Positions 7,703 through 14,643 are shown, counted from the stretch's first letter. The stretch is DNA of 16,204 nucleotides from an uncultured Porphyromonadaceae bacterium (GCA_947178245.1 CAMWXO010000022.1:1-16204); one strand, 5' to 3'. Numbers and translations: made by a program. Notes: generated from the letters alone by a model not told the origin.

Positions 7703-8580
7703 CCGACGAAGAACTTAAACAGTATCACGCCGAGATGCGTGAGAAATACGACGTGCACCCCGACGTGCTGAATTATGAGATTATTTCGGAAGCCGTGCCC
7801 CGGTTTAAGGGGCATGAGAAACTCGTAAACCGGCTGATACGCTGGCTGCAGGTAGACGAGGTGAACAATGTGCATAGCCGCTGGTGCGACACTCCGGGCC
7901 CGGAATTCGTGCAGCGGATGGTGGAAGATGACTTCAAGCTCAAGCTGCGCGTCGACGGCAGGGAAATACTCGACAATATGCCCGACGGCCGCTTCATCAC
8001 CGTCAGCAATCATCCTTTCGGCGCGCTCGACGGAATCGTGCTCATATATCTCGTCACCCGCCGCTTCCGCGACTACAAGGTGATGGTGAACATGGTGCTC
8101 AATAAGATCAGCGCCATGCGCCCGAACTTTATCGCCGTAGACGCCTGGAGCTCAAACGACCCCGCCAAGCGTCAGGTCTCTGTCAATGGCATACGCGAGG
8201 CCATGAGGCAGGTGAAAGAGGGAAAGCCCCTCGGTTTCTTCCCCGCCGGAGCGATGAGCAAGATCGACATTCACGGCCACCTCGAAGACCGTCCCTGGCA
8301 GAAGTCCGTGCTCCAGATCATAGGAAAGGTCAAGGTGCCCGTGATTCCCATTTATTTCCACGGCTCCAACAGCTGGTGGTTTAATCTGCTCGGCCATATC
8401 TGCTGGCCCGCGCGCTCACTGCGCCTTCCGGCCGAGGTCTTCAGAAAGAGGGGTAAGGAGATGCACGTCTCGATAGGGCAGCCCGTCTCATCGGAGGAGA
8501 TAGCATCATTCGGCTCTGATTTCGAGGCTCTCGGCAAATACCTCAGGGAGAAGACTTACGCGCTCAGAGATATGAAATAA
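7699..8580 (+). CDS. PlsC-like / hemolysin-type acyltransferase
   Basis: A 293-residue protein starting at the ATG that overlaps the PAP2 stop; the long in-frame extension upstream is a shadow of that gene. Acyltransferase blocks: SNHPFGALDGIVL (H105 and D111), FIAVDAW, GFFPAGAMS (block III, 181-184 FPAG, where classic PlsC has FPEG) and VPVIPIYFHGSNSWW (block IV). The His-Asp spacing is x5 rather than the x4 of classic PlsC, as in the NHPxGxxDG form of hemolysin/OlsA-type acyltransferases in Bacteroidetes. These O-acylate lyso-lipids, including lyso-aminolipids, at the inner membrane. No clear transmembrane span is seen apart from short hydrophobic patches. Position between the IPC synthase and a second head-group transferase suggests acylation of an operon lipid. 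Substrate unknown. Confidence 0.82.
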   Translation: MTDEELKQYHAEMREKYDVHPDVLNYEIISEAVPRFKGHEKLVNRLIRWLQVDEVNNVHSRWCDTPGPEFVQRMVEDDFKLKLRVDGREILDNMPDGRFITVSNHPFGALDGIVLIYLVTRRFRDYKVMVNMVLNKISAMRPNFIAVDAWSSNDPAKRQVSVNGIREAMRQVKEGKPLGFFPAGAMSKIDIHGHLEDRPWQKSVLQIIGKVKVPVIPIYFHGSNSWWFNLLGHICWPARSLRLPAEVFRKRGKEMHVSIGQPVSSEEIASFGSDFEALGKYLREKTYALRDMK

Positions 8581-8645
8581 TCATGAACCCTTGAAGATCA
8601 CGAAGGCATTTCAGCCCCCGCGGTCACCAAAGATTCCATACCGAA

Positions 8646-9593
8646 ATGGCGAGAAGTAAAATTCAGCAACTTAGAGATGAATATAAGGGAAGCCTGAAAT
8701 CGAGCGATACCGAGGAGTGGTTCGATCTGATATTCTATCGGCCCATAGGATTCTGCTGGGCCGTGTTGGCCCGCAAGGCAGGCATTCATCCGAATGCCAT
8801 CACCATCGCGTCCATCTTCATTGGCATCGCATCGGGCATCGCGTTTTATTTTGACAACTTCTGGATCAACTGCATCGGCGTGCTGCTGCTCGTATGGGCT
8901 AATTCATACGACAGCGCCGACGGCCAGCTGGCGCGCATGACCGGTCAATACTCACGTATCGGGCGCATCCTCGACGGAGTGAGCAGCGACCTATGGTTTG
9001 TGGCCATCTACATCGCCATCTGCCTGCGTGAGAACTACACCTCCGCCTTCTTCATGGATCACCGGTGGGCTATCTGGCTTCTCGCCGCCCTTGCCGGGAT
9101 ATGCCATGCCCAGCAGGCGGCCATGGCCGACATCTACAGGCAGTTTCATCTCTTCTTCCTCAAAGGGAAAAGCGGCTCCGAGCTTGAAGACGCGCAGGCG
9201 CTATGGAAGAAATATCACTCCATGTCGTGGCGCAAGGAATTCTGGGGTAAACTGGTGATGGGCTTCTATGCCAACTACACCCGCACACAGGAGCGTTGCA
9301 CTCCCCGCATGCAGGCTCTTCGCCGGCTGCTCAATAAGAAATACCACGATCATATCCCGCAGTCTTTCGCCGACAGGTTCAGGGAATTGAGCCGTCCGCT
9401 GATGAAATACACCAATATCCTCAGTTTCAACGTGCGCAGTTGGGCGCTCTTTATCTCGATACTCGTGCTGAGGATGCCCTGGGTGTATTTTGCTTTCGAG
9501 GTCACCGTGATGAACGTGATTTTGCTATATATGGTGCTTCGTCATGAAAAAATGTGCAAATCATTGACCGATTTTGTGACAAAACAATCGTAA
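8646..9593 (+). CDS. Divergent CDP-alcohol phosphatidyltransferase-family protein
   Basis: A 315-residue membrane protein with a long N-terminal helix (SSDTEEWFDLIFYRPIGF), the 'GIHPNAITIASI' entry, and the signature YDSADGQLAR…SRIGRILDGVSSD. The residues are D89, D92-G93, A96-R97, G106, D110, then S114 and D115. In the canonical motif the last aspartate is four after the third (x3); here S114 occupies that place and D115 follows by one. After the motif comes a soluble, charged insert (about 165-250, with KGKSGSELEDAQALWKKYHS) before the last two membrane spans, unlike compact PgsA/PssA enzymes. It follows the acyltransferase by 65 bases and probably closes the operon. Family membership is clear; substrate and activity are not. 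It may make a different head group from the 6046-6741 enzyme. Confidence 0.8.
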   Translation: MARSKIQQLRDEYKGSLKSSDTEEWFDLIFYRPIGFCWAVLARKAGIHPNAITIASIFIGIASGIAFYFDNFWINCIGVLLLVWANSYDSADGQLARMTGQYSRIGRILDGVSSDLWFVAIYIAICLRENYTSAFFMDHRWAIWLLAALAGICHAQQAAMADIYRQFHLFFLKGKSGSELEDAQALWKKYHSMSWRKEFWGKLVMGFYANYTRTQERCTPRMQALRRLLNKKYHDHIPQSFADRFRELSRPLMKYTNILSFNVRSWALFISILVLRMPWVYFAFEVTVMNVILLYMVLRHEKMCKSLTDFVTKQS

Positions 9594-9599
9594 TCTTTG
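9592..9599 (+). promoter_or_regulatory. Possible -7 element for the SIMPL/asnA pair
   Basis: AATCTTTG (9592-9599) matches TAnnTTTG with one mismatch, 34 bases before the 9634 start. No TTTG lies at the proper spacing upstream: the nearest are 15 and 25 bases away. Weak candidate only. Confidence 0.25.
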
Positions 9600-9633
9600 T
9601 TATATATAAAGATAATGAAATAAATTTTCGGAA

Positions 9634-10329
9634 ATGGACAACAAATTGAAATTCCTGCCGGCGCTGCTCGTCTCCGTGGCTATCGTGGTGCTCGGCCTCT
9701 GCATCAAGGCCGGTATTGATAATTTCGCTTTCCGCGACAGGGAGGTGACCGTGAAGGGGCTTGCCGAGAGGGAAGTGAAGGCTGACCTCGTGACGTGGCC
9801 GATAACCTATTCAGTGGCCGGCAACGACCTCAACAGCATGTATGATCAGGTGAGCCGCAACAATGAGGCCATAATAAGGTTCCTGACTTCGAGCGGAATA
9901 AGCCGCGACGAGATTTCCATCAATCCTCCTGATACTTACAATGCCGAGTCTAACCAGTATCGCAGCAATACGTTCAACTACAATTACTCCGTAAGCAGCA
10001 CCATCACGGTCAATACGCACAAGGTGGATAAGGTGCGCGAATTGCTCAACAGGCAAAGCGAACTTCTGAAGGAGGGGATAGCCTTCTCCAACTCATATAT
10101 CAATTACCAGTTTACAGGCCTCAACGACATTAAGCCCGCAATGCTTGGCGAGGCCACGAAAGCGGCCAGGGCCGCTGCCGCTCAGTTTGCCGCCGACAGC
10201 GGCAGCAGCGTGGGGAAGATCAAAAGCGCCTCTCAGGGACAGTTCTCTATCGACGACTTCGATTCAAGCACGCCCTATCTCAAGAAGGTGAGGGTGGTAT
10301 CCACTATTGTTTATTATCTTGAGGACTGA
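9634..10329 (+). CDS. SIMPL-domain (DUF541, YggE-like) membrane-anchored protein
   Basis: A 231-residue protein with an N-terminal membrane anchor or uncleaved signal (about 5-28, LKFLPALLVSVAIVVLGLCIKAG). One periplasmic SIMPL/DUF541 domain follows: REVTVKGLAEREVKADLVTW at its start, the 'SNQY…YSVSSTITVNT' strands mid-domain, and the helix plus strand ending (AAAQFAADSGSSVGKI…VVSTIVYYLED). E. coli YggE, of the same family, is linked to oxidative stress, but the molecular function of the domain is not established. The asnA start follows six bases after its stop, so the two are likely co-transcribed. The gene begins 41 bases after the preceding operon. Confidence 0.88.
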   Translation: MDNKLKFLPALLVSVAIVVLGLCIKAGIDNFAFRDREVTVKGLAEREVKADLVTWPITYSVAGNDLNSMYDQVSRNNEAIIRFLTSSGISRDEISINPPDTYNAESNQYRSNTFNYNYSVSSTITVNTHKVDKVRELLNRQSELLKEGIAFSNSYINYQFTGLNDIKPAMLGEATKAARAAAAQFAADSGSSVGKIKSASQGQFSIDDFDSSTPYLKKVRVVSTIVYYLED

Positions 10330-10335
10330 TCTGAG

Positions 10336-11370
10336 ATGGCACTTAAACTTCCGGAAAAATACAATCGCAAGCTCCTCGCCGAGACCACCGAGGTGGCGAT
10401 TCAGCAGATAAAGGATGAATTCCAGACCGAACTTGCCAAGGCGCTCAGGCTGCGCAGGGTGACGGCTCCTCTTTTCGTGCTCTCGGGCACCGGTATCAAC
10501 GACGACCTCAACGGCGTGGAGCATCCGGTGACATTCAATATCGACGCCATGGGCGGCGCCAAAGCCGAAGTGGTGCATTCCCTCGCCAAGTGGAAGAGGA
10601 TGAAGCTCAAGGCCTACGATATAGCGCCGGGATTCGGCCTCTACACCGATATGAACGCCATACGCACCTTTGAGGATCTCGACAATCTGCACTCCCTCTA
10701 CGTGGATCAGTGGGACTGGGAGAAGACAATCAGGGAGGAAGACCGCAACCTCGACTATCTGAAGGATACCGTGCGCTCTATTTTCAAGGCTGTGAAGAAA
10801 GTGGAGGAAAGCATCTATGCGAAATTCCCGCACATCACTCCCTGGCTGCCCGAGGAGGTCACTTTCATCCACGCCCAGGAGCTGCTCGAGATGTATCCCG
10901 GCATGTCGGTCAAGGAGCGCGAGGACGCGGTGACGAAGAAATATGGCGCCGTCTTCATCATCGGCATCGGAGCCCCGCTCAGCAACGGAGAGAAGCACGA
11001 CGGCCGCGCTCCAGACTATGACGACTGGATCTCGGAAAATGAAGACGGATATAAAGGTCTCAACGGCGACCTCATGCTCTGGCATCCCGTGCTTGAGTGT
11101 GCTTTCGAGCTCTCCTCGATGGGAATACGCGTCAGTCCCGAGTCGCTGAGAAAGCAGCTTGAGGCGGAAGGATGCGCCGACCGCGAGAATTTTGAATTCC
11201 ACAAGGCATTGCTCGCCGGGAAATTGCCATATTCCATTGGCGGAGGCATCGGCCAGAGCCGCCTCTGCATGTATCTTCTGCAGAAAGCGCACATCGGCGA
11301 GGTTCAGGCTTCGATCTGGCCCGAAGAGCAGGTGAAGGCATGCCGGGAGGCCGGCATAGAGCTTATATAA
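10336..11370 (+). CDS. asnA: Aspartate-ammonia ligase (asparagine synthetase A)
   Basis: Makes asparagine from aspartate, ammonia and ATP with release of AMP; a cytoplasmic dimer related to class II aminoacyl-tRNA synthetases. It is 344 residues long (E. coli 330). Conserved blocks: VTAPLFVLSGTGINDDLNG (42-60), AEVVHSLAKWKRMKL (77-91), GLYTDMNAIR (101-110), LHSLYVDQWDWEK (118-130), and GGGIGQSRLCMYLLQK (from 302), which carries the ATP-binding arginine of class II motif 3. The start gives MALKLPEKYN, consistent with the family. It is convergent with ung; the 131-base gap holds repeat arrays. Confidence 0.97.
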   Translation: MALKLPEKYNRKLLAETTEVAIQQIKDEFQTELAKALRLRRVTAPLFVLSGTGINDDLNGVEHPVTFNIDAMGGAKAEVVHSLAKWKRMKLKAYDIAPGFGLYTDMNAIRTFEDLDNLHSLYVDQWDWEKTIREEDRNLDYLKDTVRSIFKAVKKVEESIYAKFPHITPWLPEEVTFIHAQELLEMYPGMSVKEREDAVTKKYGAVFIIGIGAPLSNGEKHDGRAPDYDDWISENEDGYKGLNGDLMLWHPVLECAFELSSMGIRVSPESLRKQLEAEGCADRENFEFHKALLAGKLPYSIGGGIGQSRLCMYLLQKAHIGEVQASIWPEEQVKACREAGIELI

Positions 11371-11378
11371 TTACCAAT

Positions 11379-11402
11379 TCAACTTTCGCAAGCTCAAGTT
11401 GA
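11379..11402 (+). terminator. Weak inverted repeat after asnA
   Basis: TCAACTT (11379-11385) and AAGTTGA (11396-11402) form a 7-bp stem with a 10-base loop, nine bases after the asnA stop and directly before the tandem-repeat array. No clean U-tract follows, so it may act with the array rather than alone. Confidence 0.35.
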
Positions 11403-11447
11403 GTTTAAGAAGTTTAAGGGGTTTAAGAAGTTTAAATGGTTTAAAGT
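11403..11447 (+). repeat. Five tandem 9-base GTTTAA units (left arm)
   Basis: Five consecutive 9-base units: GTTTAAGAA, GTTTAAGGG, GTTTAAGAA, GTTTAAATG, GTTTAAAGT. The first six bases are constant and the last three vary. It lies in the convergent asnA/ung gap and is partly complementary to the array at 11467-11498, so transcripts from either strand could fold into a long, bulged hairpin. Confidence 0.9.
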
Positions 11448-11466
11448 CAAACTAAAGTCATTTTAA

Positions 11467-11498
11467 ATCTAAACATCTAAACACTTAAACATCTAAAC
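11467..11498 (-). repeat. Four tandem 8-base ATCTAAAC units (right arm, inverted)
   Basis: Plus-strand units ATCTAAAC (11467), ATCTAAAC (11475), ACTTAAAC (11483) and ATCTAAAC (11491). Read on the minus strand they are GTTTAGAT/GTTTAAGT, inverted relatives of the 11403-11447 units but with period 8 rather than 9. The last unit ends three bases before the ung stop codon. Confidence 0.9.
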
Positions 11499-11501
11499 TA
11501 A

Positions 11502-12170
11502 TTACCATATTATTGGAGTCTTGCCGTTGGCCTCCAGATAGGCATTCGCCTGAGAGAAATGCCGGCATCCGAAAAATCCCCTATGGGCCGATAGTGGCGA
11601 CGGATGTGCCGAAGTCAGCACAAGATGTCTCGTCCTGTCGATCATCGCCCCCTTGCGTATGGCGTCTGATCCCCATAGCATGAACACCAGATGCTCGCCA
11701 TGCTCGTTGAGCGCACGCACCGCAGCGTCAGTAAACTCGTTCCAACCGAAATTGCAGTGCGATTTCGGCTGATGTTCCCTTACGGTGAGCGTCGCGTTGA
11801 GAAGCAGCACTCCCTGTCGGGCCCACCGCGACAGATCTCCGTCTGTAGGCAGGGGTGCGCCCGTGTCGTCGTGTATCTCCTTGAAGATGTTGCGCAGCGA
11901 CGGAGGCAGAGGTATGCCGGGATTCACCGAGAAAGATAGCCCGTTGGCCTGCCCCGGGCCGTGGTAAGGATCCTGACCGATGATCACTACCTTCGTGTCG
12001 GCGAAAGGCGACTGATCGAACGCCGCGAAAATCTGTCGCGCCGGAGGATAGACCCTTAAGGCCGGGTCGGCATATTCGCGCCTCACAGCATCAGTGAGCC
12101 ACTTGAAATAAGGCTTCTCAAATTCCCCGGTAAGAGCCCGCTTCCATCCTTCTTCAATCTTTACATCCAT
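11502..12170 (-). CDS. ung: Uracil-DNA glycosylase, family 1
   Basis: Removes uracil from DNA to start base-excision repair. Motifs: VVIIGQDPYHGPGQANGLSF with the water-activating D67, LLLNATLTV, VFMLWGSDA, and SAHPSPLSAHRGFFGCRHF with H189 (E. coli H187) and the Leu-intercalation loop. The chosen start is ATG 12170 (MDVKIEEGWK), giving 222 residues, which matches homologues that begin MNVxIEESW. An ATG at 12194 adds eight non-conserved residues and touches the 7-base tandem repeat. The gene is convergent with asnA and divergent from the TPR regulator gene. No consensus promoter was found on its strand. Confidence 0.97.
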   Translation of the reverse strand: MDVKIEEGWKRALTGEFEKPYFKWLTDAVRREYADPALRVYPPARQIFAAFDQSPFADTKVVIIGQDPYHGPGQANGLSFSVNPGIPLPPSLRNIFKEIHDDTGAPLPTDGDLSRWARQGVLLLNATLTVREHQPKSHCNFGWNEFTDAAVRALNEHGEHLVFMLWGSDAIRKGAMIDRTRHLVLTSAHPSPLSAHRGFFGCRHFSQANAYLEANGKTPIIW

Positions 12171-12185
12171 ATCTATATAACAAAG

Positions 12186-12221
12186 TTTTCCCATTTTCCG
12201 TTTCCCGTCATCCGTTTTCCG
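12186..12221 (-). repeat. 7-base tandem repeat upstream of ung
   Basis: Plus-strand units TTTTCCG (12194), TTTCCCG (12201), TCATCCG (12208) and TTTTCCG (12215) follow each other without gaps, with a degenerate TTTTCCCA (12186) beside them. On the ung strand they read CGGAAAA/CGGGAAA and end about 15 bases from the preferred ung start, so they would lie in its 5' leader. Purine-rich, possibly replication-slippage derived. Confidence 0.7.
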
Positions 12222-12323
12222 AGGACTTTAGAGACATTGCCGGCTTTACCCGCACCTGAAACCACTCTGTTACTGCGGCGAACTTCAGTTTGCCAATCTG
12301 ACAACTGAAAACTCAATTTTCAA

Positions 12324-12354
12324 TTGGAAATCATAATAATTATCGCTATCTTTG
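12324..12354 (+). promoter_or_regulatory. Bacteroidetes-type promoter of the TPR regulator gene
   Basis: TTG (12324-12326), a 20-base spacer and TATCTTTG (12347-12354) fit the consensus. The expected transcript start is about 12360-12362, directly before ATG 12363, so the mRNA is nearly leaderless. The in-frame TTG at 12324 is the -33 box and not a start codon. The -33 box overlaps a near-palindrome around CAATTG, a possible operator. Confidence 0.75.
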
Positions 12355-12362
12355 CATCCTGT

Positions 12363-14060
12363 ATGACGACTTTGAGGTATTTCTCACTGATATTGATGGC
12401 GGCGCTGATGTGCGCCTGCTCCTCTCCCGGGCGCGACTTGCTCGCTCGGGCAGACGCCGTCATGGAAGAAAATCCCGATAGCGCCCTGACCATACTGGAG
12501 CATCTTGATAGCCGGGAACTCGGCAAGAGCGACCTTCCCTATTATGCCCTGCTGATGACGCAGGCTCAGGTGAAGACCGACATCCCCGTCGCCTCCGACA
12601 CCCTCATATCATTGGCCTACCGCAAGTTTTGTGATGACCGGCGGGGCGACCGCGGCATACGCTCAAACTTCTACATGGGCGAGGTGCTCTTCAATCAGGA
12701 CAAGTCGCGCGACGCGATGAGATATTACCTCAGTGCCCTTGAGGAATCAAAAAGACTCGGCAATCATTATTGGCATGCTAAGGCCGCCGAGCGCATCGCC
12801 GACCTCTTTTTCAATGCCTACAATTATTACGAGTCCGAAAAATACTCCGCCGAGGCCGCTCTTTATTTCAAGAAGGCAGGAAGGCAGGAAAATCACAGAT
12901 ATACACTGGCACAGATGGCCATAATCTATCTTAACAACAGTAAGGAGGCCAGGGCATTCGAACTGCTCGACAGCCTTAACGCCGTCTGCGTGAATGATCA
13001 ACCTGCCGACAGCACTTTTCTTGACTATATCAGACCCATTATGCTGGAAGCTGGGGTGGAGTCGGGAAAGATTGACATAAAAGATTTTGACCGCACTGAC
13101 TTATCTCATGAAGAAATGTCATATCGGCAGGCGATTGATGTCGCTATTCTGGAGAGCCGTATTTACGGTGATGAAGATAGGGAGGATGAATACAAGGGCA
13201 TCCTTGGCGAAGCAAGGAAGACGGCAGCAACGGATGAGGACAAGCTTCATTTGATATATGCGCAATATCAGAGCGCTGTTGCGCACGGCGATGATAAGTT
13301 CGCTTTGTCGCTTGTAGATTCAATTCTTTACTATTACACTTCGGTTGCAGAGAATGTCGTGAAAGAGTCTGTGGCGGCCGCGCAACGCGATTTCTATTCC
13401 GAGAGGTCTGTCATTCTTCGGAAAAAAGCATCGACATATAAGATGACGCTTTATTTGATCATCCTGCTATCTGCGGTCGTGGTCGGATTCCTTCTCGTTG
13501 TGTTCCATCTCAGGAATAAAGCTCGCAAAGCGGAACTGGAGGCCAACATCGAGGCACTTCTGTCGATAAGGGAGTTTTCCGAGAAAATTCTTCATGAGAA
13601 AGAGTCGTTGAGCATGGCACTCGAAGAGAAAGACAGGAAAGAAATGCGGCATGCCTTGATTGTGGAAAGGCTGTTTAAAGAAAAATGGTCTGCTTTAGAT
13701 ATGCTCTTCAGCCAATATTTCAGCATGGGGAATTCAGGATTGAACGATAAGGACTTCCTATCTATTATGGAGAAAGAACTCAAAAGGATTGCCTCGAAGA
13801 AGGGCCTTTCAGAAATTGTGGATGCTGTAGACATGTATATGGGGGGAATAATTACCCGACTGAGGGAGCAGTGCTCTTTCCTCAGCGAGCAGGATATAAA
13901 TTTTCTTGCATTGATCTATGCGGGCTTTTCAGTACGTTCTATATGCATGTTCACAGGAATGCGTTATCAGCATTTCTATGTGAAGAAATCACGCCTTATA
14001 AAGCGCATTCAGGACTCTGACGCTCTCGACAAGCAACTATTCATATCGAAAATTAACTGA
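12363..14060 (+). CDS. TPR lipoprotein-like membrane regulator with C-terminal HTH-like segment
   Basis: A 565-residue protein. The N-terminus (MTTLRYFSLILMAALMCAC) is a lipoprotein-type signal with C19 (or C17) as the candidate lipidated cysteine. Residues about 25-340 are helical TPR-like repeats (RADAVMEENPDSALTILEHL; AKAAERIADLFFNAYNYYESEKY; HRYTLAQMAIIYLNNSKEARAF). One strong membrane span lies at about 362-384 (LYLIILLSAVVVGFLLVVF), then a charged coiled coil (385-450). The C-terminal stretch (508-565; EQDINFLALIYAGFSVRSICMFTGMRYQHFYVKKSRLIKRI) resembles a LuxR-like helix-turn-helix. This order suggests an outside TPR sensor and an inside DNA-binding end, an architecture common in Bacteroidetes. 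A lipidated N-terminus plus an internal span is topologically odd: either the signal is an uncleaved anchor or the protein is lipidated on the periplasmic face. Probable regulator of the downstream secreted proteins; targets unknown. Confidence 0.8.
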   Translation: MTTLRYFSLILMAALMCACSSPGRDLLARADAVMEENPDSALTILEHLDSRELGKSDLPYYALLMTQAQVKTDIPVASDTLISLAYRKFCDDRRGDRGIRSNFYMGEVLFNQDKSRDAMRYYLSALEESKRLGNHYWHAKAAERIADLFFNAYNYYESEKYSAEAALYFKKAGRQENHRYTLAQMAIIYLNNSKEARAFELLDSLNAVCVNDQPADSTFLDYIRPIMLEAGVESGKIDIKDFDRTDLSHEEMSYRQAIDVAILESRIYGDEDREDEYKGILGEARKTAATDEDKLHLIYAQYQSAVAHGDDKFALSLVDSILYYYTSVAENVVKESVAAAQRDFYSERSVILRKKASTYKMTLYLIILLSAVVVGFLLVVFHLRNKARKAELEANIEALLSIREFSEKILHEKESLSMALEEKDRKEMRHALIVERLFKEKWSALDMLFSQYFSMGNSGLNDKDFLSIMEKELKRIASKKGLSEIVDAVDMYMGGIITRLREQCSFLSEQDINFLALIYAGFSVRSICMFTGMRYQHFYVKKSRLIKRIQDSDALDKQLFISKIN

Positions 14061-14109
14061 AACCTCATTACAGGCACATTAATATTAAGTTGAAATCCAG
14101 GCAATTGTC

Positions 14110-14152
14110 AGGTGTTATGAATTCTAATTTCATAACACCTGTTATTTATTTG
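14110..14152 (+). terminator. Strong hairpin terminator after the regulator gene
   Basis: AGGTGTTATGAA (14110-14121) and TTCATAACACCT (14129-14140) form a perfect 12-bp stem with a 7-base loop, followed by a T-rich tract (GTTATTTATTTG). It is 50 bases after the stop and separates the regulator from the next promoter. Confidence 0.82.
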
Positions 14153-14203
14153 TATATCAGCGTATTACAAGCGTAGCTGTTATGAAAGAAAATTGACGGA
14201 ATG

Positions 14204-14235
14204 TTTGCATTTATCCAATTCTACATGTATATTTG
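14204..14235 (+). promoter_or_regulatory. Bacteroidetes-type promoter of the DUF3244/C10 protease pair
   Basis: TTTG (14204-14207), a 20-base spacer and TATATTTG (14228-14235) match the consensus fully. The expected start is about 14241-14243, giving an A-rich leader of about 14 bases before ATG 14256. The in-frame TTG at 14193 lies upstream of the promoter and is not the start. Confidence 0.8.
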
Positions 14236-14255
14236 CAATCAAAAAAGATACCGTT

Positions 14256-14636
14256 ATGAAACTGAAGACAATTTTTCTATTCATCCTTCTTATGGTTGGC
14301 ACCCATCTGACCGGTATGGCAGAACCGACCACTCAGTCAAATAATAGAATCATTCTGCAAAGGAAAAGAGTAGGCGACAATATCAAGCGTCCGAAAAGTC
14401 CGGATATTCAGATGATCACCTGCGCATACGATAGCAAAGGTATGGAGCTGACTTTCGCAATGTCGGAGGGCCTGTCTACTTTTATTGTTCTCGACTCTGA
14501 AAAGCAGGGTGGCGTCTATACCATCGACACCTCCTCACCGGAGGTGTATGTCGTGGTAGGCGAGCTCTCAAGCCCGATCCACGTCCAGCTCGAGACGGAG
14601 AGGGGCGCCGTATATGAAGGCAAATTTGAATACTGA
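14256..14636 (+). CDS. Small secreted DUF3244-like protein
   Basis: A 126-residue protein with a clear Sec signal peptide (MKLKTIFLFILLMVGTHLTGMA, cleavage near 22). The mature part of about 104 residues is probably all-beta. The 'RPKSPDIQMITCAYDSKGMELTF…VYTID…VYVVVGEL…VYEGKF' pattern follows DUF3244 proteins of Bacteroidales, small Ig-like domains of unknown function: a 'RSP' start, alternating strands, and a terminal 'YxGxF'. The promoter and the signal peptide fix the start. It is followed at 161 bases by a C10 protease gene in the same direction, with no promoter seen between. By analogy with small inhibitors encoded beside C10 proteases in Bacteroides and Streptococcus it could be an inhibitor or partner; this is inference only. 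Confidence 0.7.
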   Translation: MKLKTIFLFILLMVGTHLTGMAEPTTQSNNRIILQRKRVGDNIKRPKSPDIQMITCAYDSKGMELTFAMSEGLSTFIVLDSEKQGGVYTIDTSSPEVYVVVGELSSPIHVQLETERGAVYEGKFEY

Positions 14637-14643
14637 GCAGCCG

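Noticed and set aside
11403..11498. CRISPR-like array
   Set aside because: Units are 8-9 bases without spacers, and no cas genes are nearby.
12171..12194. ung start at ATG 12194
   Set aside because: It adds eight non-conserved residues. Homologues start at the MDVKIEE equivalent, and the extension abuts the 7-base repeat.
14193..14255. Longer start (TTG 14193) for the DUF3244-like protein
   Set aside because: It lies upstream of and across the promoter, and it would bury the signal peptide.
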